Made by a program: the position numbers and the translations under genes. The notes beneath the pieces were generated by a model, which was given only the letters and a program-made list of their open reading frames with translations, was not told where the DNA came from and searched no databases. Source: Porites lobata (lineage: Eukaryota > Cnidaria > Anthozoa > Scleractinia > Poritidae). Taken from it: a stretch of DNA of 64,000 nucleotides. Positions within the stretch are counted from its first letter, which is position 1. Each line of letters starts with the position of its first letter. Positions 27,301-39,300 of this stretch are shown here, piece by piece. The DNA lies in the NCBI GenBank assembly GCA_942486035.1, contig CALNXK010000040.1, positions 615,001-679,000 of the forward strand, written 5' to 3'.

Positions 27301-30300
27301 AGGACCTTTGAAGCTACGGCTAGTAGAGATAACGGTCTGTTGTTTGCAGCTTTTTCATGGTCACCGTCTTTAAGAATCGGAATCACCTCAGCCTCTTTCC
27401 AGTTGTCAGGAAATGTGCTAGTAAGGATAGAACAATTGATGATGTCAGTAAGAGGGCCCGATATAACAGGGAGACAGTCTTTTAGTACGCGAGCGCTGAT
27501 CTTGTCCGGTCCCGGAGATTTATTCATTGGGAGAGATGTTACAATTCGGCGAACCTCTTCACGTGACACTGTCCTTAAATGAAATAATTCCATAAAGGTA
27601 GTATCTATGCCAGTTTCGGATGAAAAATCTCGGACTATGATGTTATGTTCTTCCCTCAGGCGCTGTACTGCGTCAGCGGCATTTAAGCCTCCTTTAGCAA
27701 AAAACTGATTGAATTCGTTGGTTAAGACTGTCACATCCTTTGTAAAGGCTGGTCTCTGCTTATCTTTGGAGGGGATGGCGCGATTAATAATTTTCCAGAG
27801 TGAGCCAGAGTTGTTTTTATTAGGTGTGACCTCTTCAAAGGTGTGATCTCTTTCAGCTTCTTGTAGCTTTTTCTTGACCAAGTCACGGGAATGTTTGAAA
27901 TTTATCCACTCCGTGTCTTGGCGAGACTGTATGAATTGCTTCAGGAGGAGATCTCGCGATCTCATGAGATCCTTGATTTCCTGGTTCACAAAAGGGCACG
28001 GTTTACTCCGAAGTTTAATTTGTTTCACGGGAGCGTGTAAGCTCAGGACAGACTGCTCGGCAGGACAGACTGTTCGGTCTTTTCTCTGCCCTTCATGTTT
28101 TCACAAAGGTTTTGAAGCCTTTAGAAAAGTATTGGAGAATACAGGGTCTTTGTATAGCCATCTTCTTGGACGATGGTCGGGCAATTGTTCAGGATAGGGA
28201 AAGTTGTCGCATTAAGGCCCTAGCTGTAAGGAGGGATTTGTATAACGCTGGTTTTGTTGTCAACGAAGACAAATTGGTATGGGAACCCACCCAAGTATTG
28301 GACTGGTTGGGAATAACCTGGAATTCTGCACTGGGTACTTTAAAAATTGTAGAAAGAAGAATTGTTAAGACCATCAATACAATTGATCATATTATTGAAG
28401 CCGATTGAAAATATGGCTAATATCAACACTAGGTATTGCTTTGTGAGTAAGGATCCTAGTTGTTTTGTATATTCGGATGCCAGTGCTACCGGAGGTGGAA
28501 CAATTATTGACTTTAACTATGATTTTTTGTGCCACAAAATGTGGTCGGAGAACGAGAGAGTTCAAAGTTCAACGTGGAGGGAGTTGTCTGTTGTTGAGTT
28601 TTCATTGCAATCATTTGCCTCAGTGTTGGAAGGATCACACGTTAAGTGGTTTACTGATAGCCAAGTAGCTGCTAAGATTGTTGAAGTGGGCAGCATGAAA
28701 TTAGGTTTGCATAAGATGGCCCGGAGGATTTTTGATATTTGTATTCGATCGGCGATTCATTTAGAAGTGCAATGGATCCCTCGCACTTTGCATCAGCAAG
28801 CGGATTATATAAGTCGTTTAATTGATACTGATGATTGGCAAATTACTGAAGAATTTTCTCTTTTTCTTGATGGCCGGTGGGGCCCGCATAGTTGATTGTT
28901 TTGCTAATTATTATAATCACAAGCTTCCCAAATATTTTTCGAGGTTTTGGAACCCCAATACCTCGGGTGTTGATTTTTTCTTTTAGTCTCTTCGAGGAGA
29001 AAATTGCCTAGTAGTCCCTCCAGTTGGTATCGTCCCACGCGTTTTGCATTATCTGAAATCTCAGCAGGCCGTTGGTACGCTCGCTGTACCTCTTTGGCCT
29101 TCGGCTCATTTCTGGCCTTTAATTACACACAAGTATAGTAGTTATCTTGTGGCTCACAGTATTCATATCGGGAATGAGGTTCTAACCCGCGGAAGAAACC
29201 TTAATTCGCTCTTAGGATCTGATCTTTTCACAGGAAATATTATTGCCTTTAGATTGAAATTTACTGAATAATCTATTGGACGGTGTGTCCATTGGCCAAA
29301 TAATTGTTTACATTTGGTGGCGCTGGCCAAAGCAATATGTTGTTTATCTATGTGGCACTGGCCTAATTAATAGTCTGTCATTTCATGTGGCGCTGTCTTA
29401 AACAGCGTATAGTTGATTTATGTGGCGCTTTCCCAATCAATGGTTCGTGATTTACGGGGCACTGGTCCATATAATGGTCTATCGTCTTATGTTGCACTTG
29501 CCCCAATGATCGATTTTTGTACGGTTATTAAAGGATGTTCTTTTTTGTTCTTTTAGTATATATGTTTTGTTCTTGTTTTTCTAAGTAATCTTATCAAGTA
29601 ATTCCTGGAAAGGCTTTCAACAATTTTCTTCAATCAACGTTTATGAGGTTTTAGAAGTTACGTTGAAGTCCAGGGCGGATACAACTACTAAAGCCTACGT
29701 TCGCGCTATTAGAATGTTCTTGTAGTGGCCTAAAAGTAGACAATTCAACATACAGTTACCTTTTCCTCTTAGTGTTGTTTCTCTATATTTATTTGAAGTT
29801 CAGCAGTCTTGCACCTCTAGTTCCTCAGTAATTTTAGCCCATGCTGCCCTTAAATGGTCACATTCTTTTGACCCTAGTTTGGATCGTAATCCTTTGGATA
29901 GTGAATTTTGCAGGAATATTATCGAATCTGCTAAACGCCAAAAATCACAGCCAGTTATGAAAAAGAAGCCTATTACCACAGACATCATAAGGAGTATTTT
30001 AGATATTCATAACAAGAAAGATGTTAATTTAAAGAATCTTCGTATAACTGCGTTATGCTCTTAGCTTACGACGAATTATGCAATATCGTTCATAAGCATA
30101 TTGAATTTCACAGCGATATTATAAGAATCATTGTACCTCGTAGTAAGACAGATGTTTATAGGGAAGGGAATTTCGTCTTTATTAGTGCATCCAAGTCTAA
30201 GTACTGCCCTGTTGGTGTTTTACAACGGTATTTAGATTTATCTGGTATTGACTTATGTAGTTCTCTCCCTTTATTTAGACCGCTTGTTTTTCACCGTAGT

Positions 30301-33300
30301 AGTTCTAGCTATACCCTGAGAAGTGGATAGACTTCTTATACTACTTGTAGAGATATCTTAAGTCAGCTGGGCTACAGCCCTAATAATTAATTATGGTCTT
30401 CATAGTTTAAGATCGGGTGGTATTACATCTACGGTACGTAATAGTAGTAACTCGATTCCAGAAAGACTTCTTAAAATACATGGTAGATGGAAATCTGATT
30501 CTGCCAAGGATATGTATGTTGTAGAAAGCCTTGAAAACACGTTACAAGTAACTAAGTATTTAGGTTTGTAATGTATTATCGAGCGTATATTAATTTCTGC
30601 ATACAGTAGTATGTAAGGAATTGTAAAAACAACAACAACAACAATAACAACTTTGTAATTTCTTTTTTGCAGTCCACTCTGTAGTAGTAACTATCTATCT
30701 TATAATAAACTGTTTTGGATCCGCTTGCGCATCTTACCATATTTCTCGTGTGTCTTGTTTGTATTACGGGAGTTTAAGGGTTTGTTCGTTCGTTTGAGCG
30801 AAGCGAATTAGAACTTAAATGCACTTCATTTTAATACCAATTATTTAACAATATTGTATTCTCATTGCTTACTTATAAGCAATTAATTTTCTACAAGCTT
30901 TTAACAGTATTTTTAATGTTGTGCCTAACACCTCTGGACCTTAGTGTGGCCGAATGACAAAAAATTATTTAAAAACCTTAGGGACAACAAAGCCCCTGCC
31001 TAATTAAAGCCCGTTTCTCTGTTTGATCTCAATGGCTTCTCTTACTTTTCATCTTTAATTCACTGGCTAACTTTGTGGCATGTTTTGTGCGATATCATGG
31101 AAACTGGAAATGAGTTGTATTTCAGTTTTAGTGTCTTGAGACACACGTTCAATTTCTCCTTAAATCATTTTGTTTGAGAAGTAATATCAAGCATTTGACA
31201 CAGTGGGCACCAGTGAGGGTTAAATCTTAACCGCAGGGTAAATTTAAATGGTAGGTTTGTTGTGTTGCTGAAACACCGGTTAGCTCAAACCTCGGGTTAA
31301 ACAGCGGGTTAAATTTAACCTTGCTAGCTAGGTGGTTAAATAACTTACCTTAGGTTGTATTAGATAAAGATGGAAATTTGTTATGATCAGGGTTGTAATA
31401 ATCACATCGAAGTTGCCATAACAACAACACGACGCCATTACCTATTTTACTTGCAACAGCATTTCTCGGCACTGGGATCTGCTCTTTCAAAATCGTTCAC
31501 CGGAGCTTTTTTCGTGGAATTTAAGCGGAATCCGTAACAGCGTTATCGAGATTTTTGGGATAAAGTTTTTATGGTAAGAAACACGGTAAGAAATGGGCAG
31601 TCTTAATGTTCGGCTGTTATGTGTAGAAAACGAAAGGTTTTTGACATGCAATTTCACCTCATTAGTAGTTTCAATCGTTTTAAAAACGTGTGTGGAAGTT
31701 TATTGAGATAGCTCCGGCCGATTGCTAGAAAGTTAGGATTTGATTAGTATGTGTCAATGCGGTCTTGTTAGCGGTTTTGTAAACATTTCGGTCTACTCAG
31801 TTAACATATTAGCGAACAATTTTTAAACCGCTTTATAAGCTTTTATAGATTTTTTTTTTTTTTTTTTAATTAGATTCGTCAGAGATTAACCGTCATTTTA
31901 TATGATCTTTCAGTTTCAAGATTATTGATATATTGTAACGGAGCAGTAAAATAAAGGGTATAATTCGCTAATATTTTATCAGAAAATTTGTCTTTACAAG
32001 TGAGAGCCTCTCTCATTATTCACGGGTATTGTCTCCAAGTTTCATATTTTCCTGCACAACAATAGCTAGCATTTTTGTATATTTCAACTGCATTGTTAGT
32101 TACTACTTTTCACGTGAAAATGAAACTTGGAGACAATACCGTTGAAAAATGAGAGGCTTTCACTCGTAAAGACGAAACGTCCGATAAAAAATTGGCGATA
32201 GAACGAAGAACTGAGAGCTCGCTACAGGTTTTTAAGATGGTCAATTCTCCTTCAGTTATTTTTGTTTCTTTTCGAACGTTTGTGAATTTGACTAACTTTG
32301 CACCTGAAATGGATGTTCTTTCACTTCCTTCGGACCTCACCACTTATCTCTTCTCCAATTATTCTTGTCTTCGGAATATCACGCAAAATGAAGTTTTTTT
32401 AAATCCTCAACACTCCCATGCGGATTCATAAAAAAAAAAAGTCTTCTGGTATCTCCAATTTGAACTTGAATTTGCATCACCATGTTAACACATGCATACT
32501 TTAAAAATAGAATACGCTCTCACGAAAAACCTGAAAACTTAGACAGCACGTGATCAAAACATGTTCGTACTTCGCCAAAAACGTTGACAATTTCACGACA
32601 GAGACTAACCGACAACGTTTCATTGACTATTTTCCAATTGCCCATAATACACTCTGTTTGCCCCCCAAATTTTGCATAACTTATTGTCTTAAAATGCTCT
32701 TGGGAAAATGCAATACTCCCAGGAGCATTTAAAAACAATGGTTTATGCAGAATTTGGGAGGCAAACAGAGTGCATTATGGGCAATTGGAAAATAGAGAAT
32801 TAACCAAAACTGACAGGTTGAAATGTTAAACAACGCGCAGAATTTCTTTCTGCTTCAAGGACGGTAGTAATCCAATGATTTCATTTGACCCGAAATTTTT
32901 CAAAGCAGCAGTAAGAAGCAGTTTGGATAAAATTTGGCTTAGTGCAACCACGCCCAAATATACTCTTCCACAGCGTCTTGTTCTCTTTGCGATAAATTCC
33001 GCTTTACTAGACCTGGATTTTGTTCTCCAATCGTGCAAAATCAATCTCCTTGATTTTAAGAACGTGGTCTTTGGAAAAACTGAGTTAAGTATAGATGGTC
33101 CTCATTAAGGGATAGTGATGACTAAATTAATGAGCGAGATGGAATGTTGAGGTTATGCCGAGCGATATATCCCGAAAGTCTGTCTTCATTGTGATTGATA
33201 ACATTATGAGCAATGACCATAAAGCCAACCAGTAAGGGTTCTAAAGAGATCTCAAAACACTTACATCATTTCAAAAGGTTGAGTTTGATCGTCCGGGTGG

Positions 33301-36300
33301 ACGTAGTCCTGAATAGGACTGTTGTTGTTGACAGTGACTGACGTTTCGACAACCTGTGCGGTAGTCATCTTCAGAGTCAAAGTGAGTTGTATCACGTCAG
33401 TTGATGGTGTTATAGTCTGGTTATTGATCTGATTGGTCAATAATGTCGCGATGTTATTGGTCGTCTGTCAGTTAAGCCGTGATGTTATTAGCTATGAAGA
33501 CTCGTAATCAGTGATTGGTGCGTTTCGATCCGGCTATTGTCATAGTTAAACAGTCGTCTGTTGCTAGTCAAATTGTCAGTTCTCCAGTTGTCCTCTCGTA
33601 GCTAGTTTTGCTTGATCTCGTCAATAAGTCGTTTCTACGGCGCTGGTAACTGTTGGCTACGATTCAGTGGCGTTTGTTCTAAATTAGTAAACCAGCTTTC
33701 TAAAGTAAGACGTTGATAGTAGTCTGTAGAATACGTTATACATGTCGCAGAGTCCCAGTCAATTTGATGTTTCGTCTTTAAATGGTGCTCATCAATGTGA
33801 TTGTTGACGTCACCATTCCTCGTCACGCGTTTGTGTTCGGTCAGTCGCGTGCTTAGGTTTCTGCCGGTTTCACCAATGTAAGAAGCTTGGCAGTCGCAGC
33901 ATTTGATCTTGTGTACTGCTCCCTGTCTGTCCTCCGGTTTGTCTTTGTCCTTGACATTAGCAAGCAGTCGCCGTAAAGAGGTTATCGGTTTGTGCGCAAC
34001 ACGTATATTGTACGGTTGTAATATGCGTGCAATAGTTTCAGAGGTGCCTCTGATGTACGGTATAGTCGCTGTTGTAACAGGGCCAGAGTTGGTCTGAGAG
34101 TTGGAATCAGTGTTACTGTGAGTGTTCCGTCTAACAAAGTCCGTGTTGTAATTGTTCTTACTAAAAACGTTGTGAAGATAATCAGTCTCGTCTTGTAGGC
34201 TGTCAGGTGAGTCGCAAACTAGTTGCGCTCGTCTCGTCAGAGTCCGGATAGTAGTAGCCTTGTGAGAGGTCGGGTTGTACGAAGACTGGTCTAGTAATCG
34301 GTAGGTATGCGTCGGTTTTCTGTCTTACTATAGAAAGCTGGTTTACTAATTTAGAACAAACGCCACTGAATCGTAGCCAACAGTTACCAGCGCCGTACAA
34401 ACGACTTATTGACGAGATCAAGCAAAACTAGCTACGAGAGGACAACTGGAGAACTGACAATTTGACTAGCAACAGACGACTGTTTAACTGTGACAATAGC
34501 CGGATCGAAACGCACCAATCACTGATTACGAGTCTTCATAGCCAATAACATCACGGCTTAACTGACAGACGACCAATAACATCGCGACATTATTGACCAA
34601 TCAGATCAATAACCAGACTATAATACCATCAACTGACGTGATACAACTCACTTTGACTCTGAAGATGACTACCGCACAGGTTGTCGAAACGTCAGTCACT
34701 GTCAACAACAACAGTCCTATTCAGGACTACGCTCACCCGGACGATCAAACTCAACCTTTTGAAATGACTCCTGGGTTCAAACCTTTCACAGACTCACATC
34801 ATTGCCACATAAGTTGTTGGTTACATCAATTATCTTGGACAAATAAAAATATAAAAAATCCAAACAGCGCTCAGCAATTGCTCCATCAGAGTTTGCTTAA
34901 GGATTCCTTAAGTGAGTTTGGTAAAGTGAAGAAGCGAAGCAGGCTTAGGAACACACTGTCATACTTCGCTTTTAAAATTCATCATTGCCCATCGGCCGTA
35001 TTCACACTAGAGACGGATTATCCGTCTTAGACGGGTTATAATTCGCATCAGACAGATAATACATCTTAATATAAAAATGGAAAGGTCTTAATTTTGGATG
35101 GACAACCCGCTTGACTTTATTCATTTGTTTTTCCTTGAATTTTGACGGATTTTGAAGATGGACTATCCGTCTCCAGTGTGAAAACGGCGATTGGTAACGC
35201 AGGGGGCGTACTCCTCGGAATTCTTGTTGCGGGTGTGCTTCCCGATTCTCCAAATCCTGATCCTGTTTCATATGCCACTCCCGTTTTCAGAAATGGCTTG
35301 TTGAAGTTGTACTCTGTTTGCAAAACCATACCAAGTTTACTTGAAGTCAGCATATTGCTTAACATTATTTTCTTTAATAACTATTTTTGTCTCAGGCATA
35401 AAATTCTAGACTAAATCTAGCTGTATATTGTGCCGTCATGAATACTGCATGTTTATCTACCAGTCGATCCCTGTATAGAGGTCATATGACGAATAATAGA
35501 ACAAAACAATGGTGACAACTGGAACGCGAAACGAATGGAAATACATGGATTCAACGTATACTACAAGAGTAAACAAACAATTTACAAATATTATACGCTG
35601 TTTGTAGTAAATGACAAAAAGTCATGTCATCGAATATGCAGGGAAGGAGGAATGGCGTGGCCTTTCTACATACGTTTTTTTCTTTGCTAAAACAATTTGG
35701 CGAGCGTGCCCTTATTTGGGCAACCCAACTCCGTTGTGCTTAGAGGTCAATACATCCACCGCGTTTTTGTTTTCATAGGTGCGTTTGACGATCTCTACGG
35801 AGAAAATAGAAGGTTTGCTGTCAACAGGCTGGAAACGGCCTTGCGTGGTTTGGTTTAATCTTTTTCTTTTTCTAGTGGTCTCTAAGCAAGGCTTTTTTTA
35901 TGATAGTCTCTGGTCTCAGACATTTTTAGTATTTTCTTAAGTTGTACGCGGCGCTCTCCAGCTCAAATACGTTTTAAAAAAACAGGAAGAAAGAAGCCCT
36001 TTGAAGCCATGGCACTTCAAAATGATATGTCTTGTATTCTTTATGGTGCTCTCTGAGGCTGGAGCTTTGAAAATTATAACCCTAGTTTTTTTCCTTTGAA
36101 AAAGTGCATGTGAATCTTCGAAATATTAAAAGGGCCAGCTTGTTTACATGGAAGTGTGGGACCACGAGTGGGTGAGAAACCCCGCCTAGTCCAATTCAGC
36201 AGCTTCTTGATTGTCTTCAAACTTAAGGCGGGCGACAGTGCCCGGAAGTCAAAGTTCCTCGCCATCTTGGTCAGCCATCGCGCCTCGGCGCTGACTTCGT

Positions 36301-39300
36301 TTTAACCATTTTGACGTCACCGGTAAAACGGAAGTTTTATCTTTATGTATGCCGAAATTTTGAGTCTTTTTTCAAGATAATTGTTTTATTAACCGGGCTG
36401 CAGGGCAAGCAAAGTTATAAATTCGGTTCCGTTCGGTCGTCTATGCAATATGCGGGCGCTTTTACAACAGGCACGAGTAATAGTTGCCCCAGTTTAACCC
36501 AGAAAGCGTTGTGTGTTTCGACAAAGCATTGTTTTTCCATTTCAGCGCAGTATTGGAAATTGCCTGTTTAGTCGAGCTTTCTTTAGCAGACCGTCCGGGC
36601 CATAACCATTTCTGGATACTCGATGACGTCATCGAGAATGGCATCTAGTGCCGACCTCGAGGAAACCTATTTACTACTCTTATTTTAGCCTTACGGGATT
36701 TAGTCCTCAGTCGTATTCCGTGAAACCTTGTGAAGTTTAAGGCAAAGAATGACTGAATACAACAAGTGAAGAATAGGTAATAGTTTCGGTTGTGAATGGA
36801 GAGGGAAATTCTGTGGAAAAGTCGAGCAAACAGTCTTTCTGCGAGGACCCCGATTACGGAGTTGCCTCTATTTATTTGATGTTTTCAGGAATGTAGCATT
36901 TTTTTGTTTCCTACAAAAAATATTTTCAAAATCTAGAATAAATTTGCTCCCGATTTGTTCAAATTTCTGTCAAGTACCCAAGACGAAAGTTTGAGTGCTC
37001 GGAAGTTGAAATTCTGGTTACGGAACAAAGTAGGCATTGATTTTCTTTGTTCAGAGCTGTCGGAGAGTCCAAGCTTTAAAACTATTTGTGTCGCAAATCG
37101 TTGAAAATGTTCGCTGTTTATTGAATTTAAAATACAGATAAGATGGCCTGGTATTCCGTAGCTTTCAAAACTCGGCATTTAAAATACGTAAGCCATGTAC
37201 GCTATTTCCCCTCGTGTTACTTTTGCGCTTGCCGCGTGCGATCTAACTCGCTCCTCACCTCTGAACGCCTGGAAAAGGCTGGCTAATTTCGTTTCACTTT
37301 GTCGTTTTTCGCGGAAAAAATGTGATCCGTGGAAGGATGCGGAGCAGGGCAGTGGACGATTTTAAACTGAGCAAATCTTATCATTTCTGTTTGTTTCACA
37401 TTTTGAGCAGGTCATTTCCTGTGCTTTTTGTTTCTGTCGGGAATTGACCCCTGATGATTTCCTACTATGCTTTGTCACACGTTGATTTCAATATGTTGGA
37501 CCGAGTTAACTTGATGAAAACCAGCGGGGTCTGTAGGACTGAACGACAACTATTACCTCATAATGTAAAATGTCATTTGTTCTGATTCTTTGCTTTGTAG
37601 CGGGTAGATTATGCTATGAAACAAATCTTATTTTTATTTTTGCCTCTGATTTCACGGTGAGAGGTTATGAAGCTGACCTTTCCTACATTATTTCCTGGGG
37701 TTTCAGTTAAAAGTACAGGATCTGATCTCTGCTTTTATGGGAGTGGACGCCCACGATGTGCAAGCCTTCAAATGATGAAATTGTACTGGAAAGAATCCGC
37801 TTCACTCTTCACTTGCGGTAATGACAAGAGTTGAATGCTGAATGTTTCAAATAAATAGAGTATTTTTCTATACTGTCATTCCGCGCAGTGTTAATTACTG
37901 AATTTTGTTCCGGCCTATTGCCGCAAGTGGCTGCCACCAAAAAAAAAAATTGTTCAACTTCTACTTATTTCCGGTATCTCTCGGCCAAGTTTGTCCTGTT
38001 TTGGATTTGACCTCAACCAATCGCCAGGCACGAAACCATTATCCAGAAATGGTTATGGCCCTGACTGGCATCTAGGGCAAGACTCTAAAAATGCAGGCGT
38101 TTCTTCTTTTTTCTTCTGTCTGTGGGTACCAAATAGTAGGCCATGGTCCCAGGCGTTCCTACCAGTGACCGTGAAAACTGAGGATGAGAAGTTCTTGACC
38201 ACTTTCATTGTATGCAAATGAGTCTCGTAATGAGCATGGATATTGGATATTGGTTTATTTTTTGTCATGACTGAAATGACACATTAAATTGATCATGTTC
38301 GGGTTTTGGCTGTTTGGCAATGATGTAATTTCCCCGAATCGAGGCCCTTGATTTTCGTGTAATTACGCACGCGTATTAAAAAGTAAATACCCTGAAGAAT
38401 ACTCGGCCGGGAAATTCTGTTTTGTGGTGTATTGAGGCGTTACGTTTCTCAGAATATTGTTGGAAATCTACGGTTAAATAGATTCTCTTTGTTGTATGTA
38501 TTTAATTGATAGATTTTCGCAGTTGTGAAGATGTTAAGTCGCGTTGCACTTTATAAATACTTGAGATATCAATGATTTAAACTTCAACTACTACTGGAAG
38601 CAACTTCAACTACCCGTCTGACGTCACGTATGTGTCACATGTGTTTATACGGGTAGCTTTGTTCTTGACTGTCACGCACTCTACTTGCAGCACTTCATGT
38701 CCATAGAATAGAAATCCCTGTCGAGCATTTCCGGAAAGGGTCGGTCCACGTATTCTATCCCTTAGAAGCGTTGATTATTTTGGAACAAGTGAACACTTTA
38801 GTGGTGGAAAAAAATAGAACAATCTTAATGTATATGGTACACATTTGCATTTTCTTTGAGCTCTAATTTTTAACGGAGAAGAAGACGTGAGCCTGATTAG
38901 AAGAAGGGCATCAATTTCAGAGGAACATCCTTTAACCGCCATAGTTAATGCAGTCAGGTACGTAGTTAAGGTGGCTGAACACAATTACCTATTTCCAAAA
39001 TAGGATTGGAAATGGGCGGTAGGTCCAGTCCAAGCTCGTCGCTGCTTACAGAGGATCTTCTTTGTTTGATGGCTATGGCCTTCTTGACGCGGCGCTTTAT
39101 CATGTTATTTTCGTCGGATAGAGCTGTGACGTTGTGTGGGTTGATGACCGTTGCATGACAGTGCTCCCAATAATCCGCGTATGACGTTTTTCTCAGTTTA
39201 TTAGTTATATTATTCATAAAAACGACTATAAACGTCTGTTCGTGTTGTACCGCTACAACGTGGGTATACTTGTGTTATTTAAATTCTAGCATAAAGTCAC

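Larger units (their letters stand above)
24030..28069. mobile_element. 4.04 kb insert in the DIRS-like reverse transcriptase
   Basis: CTGTT at 24025-24029 recurs at 28070-28074, and the RT frame is continuous when one copy and the insert are removed. The insert is composite: (AAT)n, a minus-oriented retroposon tail, a second (AAT)n, an R2/NeSL-like C-terminus on plus, then an L2/CR1-like element on minus. Near the right edge a 17-base motif around GGACAGACTG is tandemly doubled. Confidence 0.7.
18468..30815 (+). mobile_element. DIRS-like tyrosine-recombinase retrotransposon, with nested insertions
   Basis: Parts in order: 5' repeat (18468-18494 plus 20050-20215), Gag N-terminus, terminal-repeat cluster (21122-21445), zinc-knuckle Gag end, reverse transcriptase split into 23394-24029 and 28070-28408, RNase H (28420-28895), a DIRS methyltransferase-like region (28905-29271), tyrosine recombinase (29600-30570) and a 3' repeat (30704-30815) that recurs at 21122-21238. 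Known: DIRS/PAT elements encode Gag, RT-RH-MT and a tyrosine recombinase and carry split repeats instead of LTRs. Removing four inserts restores contiguous element sequence at each junction. It has many stops and frame breaks and is dead. Confidence 0.8.

Noticed and set aside
30630..30655. CRISPR-like or other spaced repeat array (AACAACAAC and similar)
   Set aside because: Simple microsatellite in animal DNA without spacers; no CRISPR array is present in the window.
38820..39190. A seventh LRR exon near the extra module copy
   Set aside because: Sequence at the expected position (about 38700-38820) has no acceptor/donor pair or LRR residues.
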